Shown: piece after piece, positions 8,136-18,805 of the stretch | Position numbering within the stretch: the first letter of the stretch is position 1 | How the letters are laid out: the number at the start of each line of letters is the position of its first letter | From: Streptomyces tsukubensis | GTDB lineage: Bacteria > Actinomycetota > Actinomycetes > Streptomycetales > Streptomycetaceae | Direction of reading: 5' to 3' | DNA: 64,000 bases | Assembly: GCF_003932715.1 (NCBI RefSeq) | Contig: NZ_CP020700.1 | Location: forward strand, 3,432,501 to 3,496,500 | Notes under the pieces: model-generated | What the model was told of the DNA's origin: nothing | Database searches by the model: none | The model's input: only the letters and a program-made list of their open reading frames with translations | Made by a program: the position numbers and the translations under genes

Positions 8136-8162
8136 TTAGCACTCTCCCAGTGAGAGTGATAA
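8136..8162 (+). promoter_or_regulatory. Downstream CIRCE operator (HrcA site 2) of groEL2
   Basis: TTAGCACTC-N9-GAGTGATAA. The left half-site is perfect and the right has one mismatch. It begins 9 bases after site 1, so all four half-sites repeat at an exact 18-base spacing. HrcA is the known CIRCE repressor of groE genes. Confidence 0.88.
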
Positions 8163-9914
<1,752 letters not shown>

Positions 9915-9948
9915 TCCCGGGATCTCCCAGGATCGGCAAGGCCGAGTC

Positions 9949-10072
9949 GGCGAGTGAGCCGAAGGGGCGCGTCGTGGTCTGGAAGGAGAACGCGCGCAGG
10001 CCGCGAGGAACGAGTGGCCGAGCACGATCGACTGAAGAACACGGCTGAAGCGCCCCGGAGGCGAACCGAGCC
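9949..10072. repeat. Dispersed 124-bp repeat, intact copy
   Basis: Starts GGCGAGTGAGCCGAAGGGGC and ends GCCCCGGAGGCGAACCGAGCC. A second copy of exactly the same length (124 bp once the IS and one target duplication are removed) spans 32674-33660. The central hairpin GGCCGC/GTGGCC here is GGCCGC/GCGGCC in the other copy, so pairing is kept through a G-U. Both copies lie between convergent genes. No coding frame is shared. Function unknown; a structured 3'-end element is possible. Confidence 0.8.
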
Positions 10073-10082
10073 GTAAAAGCGG

Positions 10083-10118
10083 AGGGCGGTACCCCCACTC
10101 CCAGGGGGGTACCGCCCT
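10083..10118. terminator. Terminator between groEL2 and a convergent gene
   Basis: Fourteen-base arms AGGGCGGTACCCCC (10083-10096) and GGGGGTACCGCCCT (10105-10118) pair perfectly around an 8-base loop, followed by T and C residues. It can act in both directions. Confidence 0.85.
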
Positions 10119-10177
10119 TCGGCGTTGCTGCTGTGCTCCGGGGCCGGTCCGGGTGGTGCCCGGACCGGCCTGCCGGT

Positions 10178-11845
10178 TCAGCGGACGTCGACGTAGTCCG
10201 AGGCGCCCGCGGCGTCGTAGTGCCGGGAGCTGCCGGTGTAGGTGAAGCGCCAGTAGCCGTCGGCCCCGGCGCGGACCTTCATGACGGCCTTGCCCTTGGC
10301 GTCCGCCCGGACGTGTCCGGCGATGGACCACTTGGTGCTGCCCTTCGGGAGGAAGGACAGCGTCGCCCAGTGCTGGGCCAGGGGCCGCCAGGTGCTGCCG
10401 CTGCGCTCGGTGAGCGTGGCGGCGACGGTGAGGGTCGCGCCCTTCTTCACCGGCTCGGGGGTGGCGTTGGCGGTGGTCAGCCGGGTGGAGATCCGGGACA
10501 GCGGTACCGGGGACGTCGCTGTGCCGACGAACTCGGCACTGGTCGATGTGGCCAGCCGGTAGTAGCCGTTGCCGCCGCGTGCGGTGAAGTTGAAGGTGTT
10601 CCACTGCGAGGAGCTGATGGAGACCTCGCGGCTGGCGAGGGTCTTCCAGGTCCGCTTGTCCGCCGAGTGCTCCAGCCGCAGGATCTGCGAACCGTAGGCG
10701 TGCTCGCCGGTGATGTAGGTGGTGCGGAGCGTGCCCTTCGCCGTCACCGTGCCGTTGCTCGCCAGCGAGAGGCCCGGCCGGATGGTGACCTCCTGCGGCA
10801 CCTCCAGGTTCCCTCGGGTGGAGCCGTTCTCGTAGACCCCGTCCCCGTAGACGGACCAGGGCGAGTTGTACTCGGCGCCGGGCGCCGGGGTGAGGGTGAC
10901 GCTGAAGTTGCCCTGGGCATCCGTGGTCATGGGGGCCCGGTTCCCGGTGACGGTCGCCTGGAGGTCGATCCCTCCGGCGGGCCGTCCCTCGTGGGTCGCC
11001 CGGCCGGTGAGGGTGACCTTCTGCCCGGGCAGGACCCGCTTCTTGTCCGGGGCGGCGGTGATGTCGATGGTGCGCCAGTCCGGGGAGATGAATCCGCTCT
11101 CCGCGGTGAGGGTGTCGTCGACCCCGTTCTCCCGCATGGTGTGCCGCAGGTTCACCACCCTGTTGTACCGGGCGATCGGGAGGAGGGTGCTGAAGGTTCC
11201 GTCGGCACCGGTGGTAACGGTGCCCGCCGGGTCCGGAGTGGTGTCGCCCGAGTAGTCCCCCAGGGACAGGCCGATCTCCCGGCCGGGGAGCGGAACCTGG
11301 TCGTTGGAGCCGGGCTGCACGGCGACCAGGGTGCCCTTGACCGTGGTGCCGCGGGTCTCCCAGGTGGGCCGGGCGCTGCTCAGCCCGGCGGCGTGAAGCC
11401 GCATGGTGAAGTCGAGGGTGCCCGCGTTCTGCCGGGTCGACCGGGTGCCGGTGCTCTCCTCGGCCGTGACGTCGATGGCGTACCGGCCGAGTTGCGGGAT
11501 GGTGCCGTCGTCCTCGGTGAGCTTCAGCAGCCCGGCGGCGGGGACCTGGTAGCGGCCGGAGCCGGGGGCGGTCTCCGCCAGGTCGGGGACCTCCGCGACG
11601 ACGGTGCTGCCGTCGCGGACGACCGCCGACACCTTGGTGATGGTGGCACCGGGGGTGTCCGTCCAGGCGCCGACGGTGAACGAGCCGCGCTGCTGCGGGT
11701 CCGTGACGGCACTCCCGATGCCGGGAGCGGCGGCCGCCTGGGCGGCCACGGCCGGGGCGGCGCCCGCCGCCAGGGCGAGCGCGGCGGCGGAGGCGACGAG
11801 GGAGAGCGCCATGGGCCGGCGCGTGATCAGATCAGCGCGCGTCAA
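10178..11845 (-). CDS. Secreted Ig-like repeat protein A
   Basis: A 555-residue secreted protein of unknown function. After a twin-Arg-containing basic start (MTRADLITRRPM) comes a signal peptide (ALSLVASAAALALAAG...AVAAQ). The mature part is rich in beta-strand text, with segments such as 'PGQKVTLTGRATHEGRPAG' and 'KKGATLTVAATLTERSG' that resemble bacterial Ig-like or fibronectin-like modules. No catalytic motif is visible. It is a distant paralogue of the gene just upstream: both share a late 'GYYR' strand and end in a short YVDVR/YIDAR-type tail. The TTG start at 11845 overlaps that gene's stop by 14 bases, suggesting coupled translation; ATG 11812 is an alternative. Confidence 0.75.
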   Translation of the reverse strand: MTRADLITRRPMALSLVASAAALALAAGAAPAVAAQAAAAPGIGSAVTDPQQRGSFTVGAWTDTPGATITKVSAVVRDGSTVVAEVPDLAETAPGSGRYQVPAAGLLKLTEDDGTIPQLGRYAIDVTAEESTGTRSTRQNAGTLDFTMRLHAAGLSSARPTWETRGTTVKGTLVAVQPGSNDQVPLPGREIGLSLGDYSGDTTPDPAGTVTTGADGTFSTLLPIARYNRVVNLRHTMRENGVDDTLTAESGFISPDWRTIDITAAPDKKRVLPGQKVTLTGRATHEGRPAGGIDLQATVTGNRAPMTTDAQGNFSVTLTPAPGAEYNSPWSVYGDGVYENGSTRGNLEVPQEVTIRPGLSLASNGTVTAKGTLRTTYITGEHAYGSQILRLEHSADKRTWKTLASREVSISSSQWNTFNFTARGGNGYYRLATSTSAEFVGTATSPVPLSRISTRLTTANATPEPVKKGATLTVAATLTERSGSTWRPLAQHWATLSFLPKGSTKWSIAGHVRADAKGKAVMKVRAGADGYWRFTYTGSSRHYDAAGASDYVDVR

Positions 11846-13508
11846 TGTAGGTGTCCTTGGTCTCGGAGTAGAAGTAGCCGTTCATGGGCTCGGTGACGGC
11901 GGCCCAGGTCCCGTCGCTGTAGACCGGCGCCTTCAGGCTGTAGACGCCCTTGCTGTTGGTCTTGCCCTTGACGGACCAGTACCACTGGTCCTGGCCCTTG
12001 GGCTTGACGAGGACCATCACCTTGGCGCCGGGGTGCGCGATCCACTTGCCGTTGACCTGGCGCTGGACCGTACCCGAGACCGTCATGCTGCCGTTGATCT
12101 TGGGGCGGGTGGTCGAGTACTTGTGGCCCACGAACCGGGTGAGGTAGCGGCTGAGGAACTTGGGTGCCGCCGAAGCCGCGACGAACCGGTCGGACTCGAT
12201 GTGGAAGAAGCGGTAGTAGCCGCGGACGTAGCCCTCGGTCTGGAGGCTCACCCGGCACTCGTTGGTGGTGTAGTGACCGGCGGTGACGCCGGTCATGTTG
12301 TACCAGGTGCGGCCGTCGGGCGAGTACTGGAAGGCCACGCTCTCGCCGCTGCAGTCGGCGCCGTAGACCCTGGCGCTGGCCGTCACCGTGCCGAACGCGT
12401 CGATGCTGTACGCGGGAGAGCCCAGGGTGATCTTCTCGGGTACGGCGATCGCGCCGGTGTCCGCGGCGTCGGACGGCACATGCGCCGACGGCCTGACATA
12501 GGTGTAGAGCTCACCGGAGAAAGTGGCCTTCGCGGTGTACGAGAAGGAGCCGTCGGCAGCGGACTTCCCTGTGCCGAGCGGTGTCTTGGCGTACGAGTCC
12601 CAGTACCAGGGCGCCGACAGCGACGACAGCACGGGGGCGTCGGCGTAGGGCTTCCAGCCCTCGTTGGTGAGCTTCTCGACCCGGCCCTTGACCGTGAACG
12701 CCTGGCCCTTGTGGACCCGCCGCTTGTCACTGTCCGCCTGGATACGGACCTTGGTCTTCTCGGCCCAGACGGAGGGCAGGGCGGCGGCGGGATGGGCGAC
12801 GGTGTCGGTGACGCCCGTCTCCAGGTACGCCTCGCCGCCGGTGATCCGGCCCTCGGGCGCGACGTTGACGGAGAACTTCCCCTGGGCGTCGACTTCCGGG
12901 CGGTACTCCAGAGTCACGGGCTTGGTCGGCCACTCGCGATCCACCTTGACCCGCACCTGCACCGGCATGCCCTGGCGGGCGGGCCCGGTGGTACCGGTGG
13001 ACGGGTCGAAGGTGGTGGCGGTGCCGGACAGCACGGTGACCGGGTTGTTGAGGTCCGTGCTGGTGCGGTCGAAGGCGACCGTGGCGACCTTGGCACGCTT
13101 CAGATAGGCGAAGGTGCCGATGGTCTGCTGCTGGAGCGTGCCGCCGGGCAGCCGGTAGTCCACCCGGACCGGGTAGTTCCCGAAGGCGGTGCCGTCCGGG
13201 AGCTTGAGCGCCTCCCGGCTGGTCCAGGTGTTGCTGCCGTCGTCCGCGAGCTGCTCGTCCTCCAGCAGGACGGCCGCGTCGGGCTGCGTGGACGCGAGGA
13301 CGGACGCCTTCACCCAGATCGCGTTGGACGGCAGTCCGACGGCGAGCTTTCCGTCGACCGTGGTGGTGACGGAGGACACCGCCGCATGGGCGGCAGGTGC
13401 CGTGACGACGACGGGCACGGCGACGCCCGTCGAGAGTGCGATGACGGCTGCCGTACGTACGAAAGCACGCGGCAGCTTGCGCGTTGAGCGCGACAAGGGA
13501 CCCCCCAC
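11832..13508 (-). CDS. Secreted Ig-like repeat protein B
   Basis: A 558-residue secreted protein with an Arg/Lys-rich start, a hydrophobic core 'VIALSTGVAVPVVV' and an AHA-A cleavage region near residue 42. The mature part repeats 'TVTASARVYG', 'KGQAFTVKGRVEKLTNEGW' and 'GSMTVSGTVQRQVNGKW', each like an Ig-type strand pair, with aromatic 'GRTWYNMT' and 'GYYRFF' text that recalls the paralogue downstream. No enzyme motif is seen. The pair forms a minus-strand operon ending at the groEL2 terminator. It could be a surface or matrix protein; function unassigned. Confidence 0.78.
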   Translation of the reverse strand: MGGPLSRSTRKLPRAFVRTAAVIALSTGVAVPVVVTAPAAHAAVSSVTTTVDGKLAVGLPSNAIWVKASVLASTQPDAAVLLEDEQLADDGSNTWTSREALKLPDGTAFGNYPVRVDYRLPGGTLQQQTIGTFAYLKRAKVATVAFDRTSTDLNNPVTVLSGTATTFDPSTGTTGPARQGMPVQVRVKVDREWPTKPVTLEYRPEVDAQGKFSVNVAPEGRITGGEAYLETGVTDTVAHPAAALPSVWAEKTKVRIQADSDKRRVHKGQAFTVKGRVEKLTNEGWKPYADAPVLSSLSAPWYWDSYAKTPLGTGKSAADGSFSYTAKATFSGELYTYVRPSAHVPSDAADTGAIAVPEKITLGSPAYSIDAFGTVTASARVYGADCSGESVAFQYSPDGRTWYNMTGVTAGHYTTNECRVSLQTEGYVRGYYRFFHIESDRFVAASAAPKFLSRYLTRFVGHKYSTTRPKINGSMTVSGTVQRQVNGKWIAHPGAKVMVLVKPKGQDQWYWSVKGKTNSKGVYSLKAPVYSDGTWAAVTEPMNGYFYSETKDTYIDAR

Positions 13509-13821
13509 AGGTCAGCAAGAGGCGGCGGGCCGCCGGGGGCCGGCCGCGGGGCGACCGCGCGAGAGTGCTGCGGATCGCTAGGAAGCACGATAACGGTGTG
13601 CTGAAAGTGTTTTACCGGCAAGGGTGCCCCGGTGACCAGCCCTTAAGGCCGGTAATGGGCCCCTGAGACCGGCCGGTTTCCGCTGCATCCGGAGAATGAC
13701 GGCCGGTACGGGGCCATGAGACCGCAGACAGACACAGGGTCGGCTCCCCGGATGATTCGCAGTCATCACCGGGTCGGGCAGGGTCGTTCGTGTCCCGAAC
13801 CCCTGCGGAAGGAACCTTTCC
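13509..13821. other. Divergent promoter region (313 bp)
   Basis: No gene. It separates the minus-strand Ig-like operon from the plus-strand peptidase cluster, so it must hold both promoters. AGGAACC (13810-13816) before GTG 13822 is the ribosome-binding site of the peptidase. No clear operator is recognised. Confidence 0.5.
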
Positions 13822-15381
13822 GTGAAGGCAAGACGCCTGGCCCCCGCCGTGGCGGCGGCGAGCGCGCTGGTGACCCTGGCCCCGGCTGCGGCCGTCGCCG
13901 CCCCGGGCGGCGCCCGCCCCTCCCCGGCGGCCGCGCCCCTGTCCGTACCGGTGTCGTGGCAGCGCTGCGGCCCCGACAGCCCGGCCGACTTCGAGTGCGG
14001 CACCGTACGGGTGCCCCTGGACTACCGGAATCCGGCCGGGAAGAGGATCGACATCGCGGTCTCCCGGATCCGGGCAGCCGACCCGGAGAAGCGGCGCGGG
14101 GTGCTCCTCATCAACCCCGGCGGCCCGGGCGGCGAGGGTCTGCAGATGCCCGTGCAGTTCCGGCGCGCGCTGCCGCGGTCCGTCCTCGACTCCTACGACC
14201 TCGTCGGCTTCGACCCGAGGGGCATTGGGCGGAGCACACCCGTCGCCTGCGGTCTGAACGAGGAGGAGACCCACTGGCCCCGCCCGTACGGTACGAAGAC
14301 CTTCGCCGCGGACACGGCGCGTTCGCGCGGCACCGCCGACAAGTGCCGGGCGGGGTACGGCACGGACCTGAAGCACTTCACCACCCGGAACACCGCCCGC
14401 GACATGGACGCCGTCCGGGCCGCGCTCGGCGAGCGGAAGATCTCCTACCTCGGCTACTCGTACGGCACCTATCTGGGCTCCGTCTACACCCAGTTGTTCC
14501 CGCGGCGCGCCGACCGGTTCGTGCTGGACAGCGCGGTCGACCCGGGGCTCGCCTGGCGGGAGAACTTCCGCAACTGGGGTGCCGCGGTCGGTCCCGCGTT
14601 CGAGCGGTGGACCCGCTGGACGGCCGCCCGGGACGGCCGTTACGGGCTCGGCGCCACCCCGGAGGCGGTCTCCCGCACCTTCTGGGACCTCGTCCGCGGG
14701 GCCGAACGGAAGCCGATCAGGATCGGGGACGACCTCTTCGGCGGCGACGCGATACGCGACGAGATGCGCGGCCTGTTCTTCGGTGTCGAGGATGCGGCCG
14801 AGACGGTCGTCATGCTGAAGGACGCGGCGGCCGGAAAGCCGGTGCCGCCCCTCCCGGAGGAGCCGCCGCCCTCCGACAACGAGGCGTCCAGCCAGTTCGC
14901 GATCCTCTGCGGGGACGCTGCCTGGCCGCGGAATCCGGGGACGTACGCCCGGGATTCCGTACGCGACGGGAAGCGGTATCCGCTCTACGGCGACTTCGCC
15001 TCCAACATCACCCCATGCGCCTTCTGGGACCGGCCCGTCGAGCCGCCGACGAAGGTGGACAACCGGGTCCCGGCGCTGATCCTGCAGAACGAGTGGGACT
15101 CCCAGACCCCGCTGAACACCGCACGCGGCATGCACCGGGCCCTGAAGGGCTCCCGCATGGTCACCGTCGACGAGGGCGAGGGCCACGGGGTCTACCTCTT
15201 CGGCGGGGCGTGCGCGAACACCGTGGCCACGGAGTATCTGACGAGTGGTCGGCTGCCGGCCGGCGATGTGATCTGCCGGGCCGAACCGGCGCCGCGGCAG
15301 CGCTCCGGCGCGGTCGCGCCACCGGCGCCGAAGGGACCGCCGGGAGCGGCCTCGCCCGGCCGCTTCGGCGCCCGCCCGTAA
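13822..15381 (+). CDS. Secreted Tap-like serine peptidase 1 (alpha/beta hydrolase, S33)
   Basis: Exported 519-residue hydrolase of the tripeptidyl-aminopeptidase (Tap/SlpD/SlpE) type, which removes short peptides from the N-termini of extracellular proteins. A GTG start follows GGAAGGAAC. The signal peptide covers about residues 1-27 (KARR...AVAAP). The mature domain shows the oxyanion text NPGGPGGEG, 'GFDPRG', the nucleophile elbow G-Y-S213-Y-G, and the acid and His in 'EWDSQTP' (Asp426) and EGHGVY (His455). It is the first of three tandem paralogues. Substrate specificity cannot be deduced. Confidence 0.9.
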   Translation: MKARRLAPAVAAASALVTLAPAAAVAAPGGARPSPAAAPLSVPVSWQRCGPDSPADFECGTVRVPLDYRNPAGKRIDIAVSRIRAADPEKRRGVLLINPGGPGGEGLQMPVQFRRALPRSVLDSYDLVGFDPRGIGRSTPVACGLNEEETHWPRPYGTKTFAADTARSRGTADKCRAGYGTDLKHFTTRNTARDMDAVRAALGERKISYLGYSYGTYLGSVYTQLFPRRADRFVLDSAVDPGLAWRENFRNWGAAVGPAFERWTRWTAARDGRYGLGATPEAVSRTFWDLVRGAERKPIRIGDDLFGGDAIRDEMRGLFFGVEDAAETVVMLKDAAAGKPVPPLPEEPPPSDNEASSQFAILCGDAAWPRNPGTYARDSVRDGKRYPLYGDFASNITPCAFWDRPVEPPTKVDNRVPALILQNEWDSQTPLNTARGMHRALKGSRMVTVDEGEGHGVYLFGGACANTVATEYLTSGRLPAGDVICRAEPAPRQRSGAVAPPAPKGPPGAASPGRFGARP

Positions 15382-15493
15382 CACAGGAGCCTGTGAATCA
15401 CCCCATCACCGGGTGATGAGCCCGGCCGCCTCCCCCGCCTCCCGCCGCACCGGCCGACCCCCGGCGCGTACGACGAACGGAAGGAACGACCCC

Positions 15494-17041
15494 GTGCAGG
15501 CAAGAAGACGTACGGTCCCGCTGCTCGCGGTGAGCGTGCTGGCGACGCTCGCCCCCGCCCTGGCCACGGCCCCTGCCGCCGCCTCACCTGCGCCTCCGGC
15601 CGCGCAGCGGCCCGTATGGCGCGACTGCCCGACCGAGCGGGCACCCGATCTGCGGTGCGCAACCCTGAAGGTACCGCTGGACCACGCACGGCCCGCGGGC
15701 GAGAAAATCGACTTGGAGATCTCACGGCTGCGGGCCGCCGACCCCGGAAAGCGGCGCGGAGTTCTCCTGGTGAATCCCGGCGGGCCGGGCGGACCGGGAC
15801 TGACCCTGCCCGGGGCGTTCCGTGACGCGCTTCCCGCGGGTGTCGTGGACGCCTACGACCTGATCGGATTCGACCCGCGGGGAGTTGGCGCGAGCACGCA
15901 GATACGATGCGGCCTGACCCCCGGGGAGATCGCCTTCGAGCGTCCGTACAAGAAGGCGTCGTTCGCCCGTGACACCGCGCTGACGCGGTCCTTCGCGGAG
16001 AAGTGCCGGGCGAAGTACGGCGACGGGCTCAAGCACTTCAACACCCGTAACACCGCGCGCGATATGGACGCGATCCGGGCCGCGCTCGGGGAACGGAAGA
16101 TCAACTACTTCGGCATTTCGTACGGCACCTATCTGGGCGCGGTCTACACCCAGCTGTTCCCGCACCGCTCCGACCGGTTCGTGCTCGACAGCGGGGTCGA
16201 TCCCGCACGGGTCTGGAAGGAGGACTTCCGGCTCTGGGCGCAGGAGACGGAGAAGGCGTTCGACCGCTGGGCGGAGTGGACGGCCGGGCGGAATGCGCAG
16301 TACGGGCTCGGTGCCACGCCCGAGGCGGTCTCCGCTGCGTTCTGGAAGATCATCGCCCGGGCGGACCGCAAACCGCTGAAGCTCGGTGACCGGCTGTACG
16401 ACGGCGCCATGATCCGCGCCGGGATGCGCTCCGCGTTCTTCACCCGCTCCCTCGCCGCCGAGTACATGACCCAGCTCAGGGACGCGGTGGCCGGGAAGCC
16501 CGTCCCCGGCCCGCCGGTCTATGACTTCGGTGAGGACTTCGTCTCCAGCATGTGGGCCGTGACCTGCGGCGACGAGAACTGGCCGCGGGATCCGAAGGTG
16601 TACGCCCGTCAGGCCGCCCGCGACGCGGCCCGCTATCCGCTCTACGGGGACTACGTCTCCAACATCACCCCGTGCGCCTTCTGGGACGACACCGCCGAGC
16701 CGACGACCACGGTCGACAACGAGGTCGGGGCGCTGATCCTGCACAACGAGTGGGACTCGCAGACCCCGCTCCCGGACGGTCTCGGGCTGCGCAAGGCCAT
16801 GAAGGGCGCCCGGCTCGCCCTGGTGAAGGACGGAGAGGGCCACGGGGTCTACCCGGGCGGGGCCAGTTCCTGCGCCAACCGGCTGGCCGACACCTATCTG
16901 CTGACGGGGCGGCTGCCCGCGCGGGACGTGCGCTGTGCGCCGGACCCGGTGACGGCCGGACAGCAGAAGAAGCCGGCCGAAGTGCCGTTGGTGACACCGG
17001 GCGCCCGCGGCGGGGCTACGGCCCGCGCGTTGATCCAGTAG
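15494..17041 (+). CDS. Secreted Tap-like serine peptidase 2 (alpha/beta hydrolase, S33)
   Basis: Second member of the array, 515 residues from GTG 15494, which follows GGAAGGAAC; the longer frame from 15413 lacks a ribosome-binding site. The signal peptide QARRRTVPLLAVSVLATLAP...AAA leads into a mature domain with NPGGPGGPG, 'GFDPRGVG', the nucleophile G-I-S209-Y-G, NEWDSQTPL and 'EGHGVY', so the triad is complete. The intergenic stretch from copy 1 (112 bp) has a hairpin CACAGG/CCTGTG (15382-15395) and a palindrome CATCACCGGGTGATG (15404-15418). Like copy 1, it probably acts outside the cell on peptides. Confidence 0.9.
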   Translation: MQARRRTVPLLAVSVLATLAPALATAPAAASPAPPAAQRPVWRDCPTERAPDLRCATLKVPLDHARPAGEKIDLEISRLRAADPGKRRGVLLVNPGGPGGPGLTLPGAFRDALPAGVVDAYDLIGFDPRGVGASTQIRCGLTPGEIAFERPYKKASFARDTALTRSFAEKCRAKYGDGLKHFNTRNTARDMDAIRAALGERKINYFGISYGTYLGAVYTQLFPHRSDRFVLDSGVDPARVWKEDFRLWAQETEKAFDRWAEWTAGRNAQYGLGATPEAVSAAFWKIIARADRKPLKLGDRLYDGAMIRAGMRSAFFTRSLAAEYMTQLRDAVAGKPVPGPPVYDFGEDFVSSMWAVTCGDENWPRDPKVYARQAARDAARYPLYGDYVSNITPCAFWDDTAEPTTTVDNEVGALILHNEWDSQTPLPDGLGLRKAMKGARLALVKDGEGHGVYPGGASSCANRLADTYLLTGRLPARDVRCAPDPVTAGQQKKPAEVPLVTPGARGGATARALIQ

Positions 17042-17120
17042 CTTCCGTACAACCGTCGTTCGCACAACCGTCCCAACTCCCGTTCAGAGAAACGTTTTTA
17101 CGCTTCGAGAAAGGACTCCC

Positions 17121-18659
17121 GTGCAGTCAGCACGACGCTTCGCACCCATGGCCGCGGTCAGCGCTCTGGCGACCCTGGCGCCCCTGGTCGCCGTCGCCGC
17201 ACCGGCCGCCGCAACGCCCACCGCACAGCAGTCGCAGACGCAGACGCAGCAGCCGACCTGGCAGCGGTGCAGCCCCGACCAGCCCGCCGCGTACGAATGC
17301 ACCACGCTGAAGGTGCCGCTCGACTACCGCGCCCCCGGCGGCAAGAAGATCGACGTCGCCGTCTCCCGGGTCAAGGCGGCCGATCCGCAGCAGCGGCGCG
17401 GGGTGCTCCTGTTCAACCCCGGCGGCCCCGGCGGCTCCGGACTGGGCGATCCGCTGGACTGGGGCGGCCGACTGCCGCAGTCGGTGCTCGACCGCTACGA
17501 CCTGATCGGCTTCGACCCGCGCGGGGTGAACAAGAGCACTCCCGTCGAGTGCGGTACGGCCCCGGCGGAGCGGACGGTGCTGCGCCCGTTCAAGCCGGGA
17601 AACTTCGCCTCCGACGTGGCCTGGGCGAAGGGCATCGCGGACAAGTGCCGGGCCAAGTACGGCGCGGATCTGCAGCACTTCACCACCCGCAACACGGCCC
17701 GTGACATGGACGCCATCCGGGCCGCACTCGGCGAGCAGAAGATCAACTACGTCGGGGTGTCGTACGGCACCTACCTCGGCGCGGTCTACACCCAGATGTT
17801 CCCGCACCGCTCCGACCGGATGATCCTGGACAGCGCCGTCGACCCGAAGCTCGCCTGGCGCGGCATGCTCCAGTCCTGGGCGAAGGCGGCCGAGCCCGCG
17901 TTCGCGCGGTTCACCGAGTGGGCAGCCGCGCGGAACGACGAGTACGGGCACGGCGCCACCCCGCAGGCGGTCGCGAAGGGCTTCCGGGACCTCGTCGCCC
18001 AGGCCGACCGCAAGCCGGTCAGGATCGGGGAGACGTACTACAACGGCGCCGCGATCCGGTCGGTGATGCGCCCGCTGTTCTTCTACCGCACGGAGGGGGC
18101 CTACTTCCTCGGCATCTTCAAGGACGCGGCGGCGGGCAAGCCGGTGCCGGACTTCCCGAGCTGGTACCCCGGCGACAACGACATATCCCTGTTCAACGCC
18201 GTCGCCTGCGGTGACACCGGGAACTGGCCGCGGAATCCGCAGCGGTACGCCGTCGAGGCGGCCGTCGACTCCGTGCGGTTGCCGGTGTTCGGGGACCACG
18301 CCTCCAACATCACCCCCTGCGCCTTCTGGGACCGGCCCGTCGAGCCCGCGACGAACGTCGACAACCGGGTCCCGTCGCTGATCCTGCAGGCGGAGTGGGA
18401 CTCCCAGACCCCGCTGTTCACCGCGCAGGGCATGCACCGGGCGCTGAAGGGCTCCCGGATGGTGACCGTGGACGAGGGCGAGACCCACGGTGTCTACCGG
18501 TACGGGATCAGCTCCTGCGCCGACGATGTGGCGACCGGCTATCTGGTGACCGGGAAGCTGCCCGCGAAGGACGTGACGTGCGCGGCGGACCGGCCCTCGG
18601 GCGCGGCGGCGACGGAGCGGGGCGAGCGGAAACTGCCGGCGCTCCCGAACCGCTTCTGA
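17121..18659 (+). CDS. Secreted Tap-like serine peptidase 3 (alpha/beta hydrolase, S33)
   Basis: Third tandem paralogue, 512 residues from GTG 17121 with AAAGGA upstream. The signal peptide QSARRFAPMAAVSALATLAP is followed by a Gln/Thr-rich linker and the catalytic domain: NPGGPGGSG, 'GFDPRGVNK', nucleophile G-V-S214-Y-G, 'AEWDSQTPL' and 'EGETHGVY' with the His kept. Copies 1 and 3 share long runs near the C-terminus ('MHRALKGSRMVTVDEGE'), more than either shares with copy 2. A 10-bp tandem repeat (ACCGCTTCTG) runs across the stop codon at 18650-18677. Confidence 0.9.
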   Translation: MQSARRFAPMAAVSALATLAPLVAVAAPAAATPTAQQSQTQTQQPTWQRCSPDQPAAYECTTLKVPLDYRAPGGKKIDVAVSRVKAADPQQRRGVLLFNPGGPGGSGLGDPLDWGGRLPQSVLDRYDLIGFDPRGVNKSTPVECGTAPAERTVLRPFKPGNFASDVAWAKGIADKCRAKYGADLQHFTTRNTARDMDAIRAALGEQKINYVGVSYGTYLGAVYTQMFPHRSDRMILDSAVDPKLAWRGMLQSWAKAAEPAFARFTEWAAARNDEYGHGATPQAVAKGFRDLVAQADRKPVRIGETYYNGAAIRSVMRPLFFYRTEGAYFLGIFKDAAAGKPVPDFPSWYPGDNDISLFNAVACGDTGNWPRNPQRYAVEAAVDSVRLPVFGDHASNITPCAFWDRPVEPATNVDNRVPSLILQAEWDSQTPLFTAQGMHRALKGSRMVTVDEGETHGVYRYGISSCADDVATGYLVTGKLPAKDVTCAADRPSGAAATERGERKLPALPNRF

Positions 18660-18690
18660 CCGCTTCTGACCGCTTCAGCAGCCTGACCCG

Positions 18691-18723
18691 AGTGCCCTCC
18701 CGCCCCCGCGGCGGGAGGGCACT
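18691..18723. terminator. Terminator of the peptidase cluster
   Basis: Perfect 14-base arms AGTGCCCTCCCGCC (18691-18704) and GGCGGGAGGGCACT (18710-18723) with a 5-base loop. Confidence 0.85.
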
Positions 18724-18805
18724 CCCGTATCCGCCCGCCTCCCGCCCACGGCTGCCCGGCGAAAACGGAGTGCGTAATTCCCGCCGGAATCGCAGACTCG
18801 TTCCC

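Noticed and set aside
15404..15418. CATCACCGGGTGATG as an RNA terminator
   Set aside because: The arms would leave a one-base loop; at most it is a DNA operator, with no supporting evidence.
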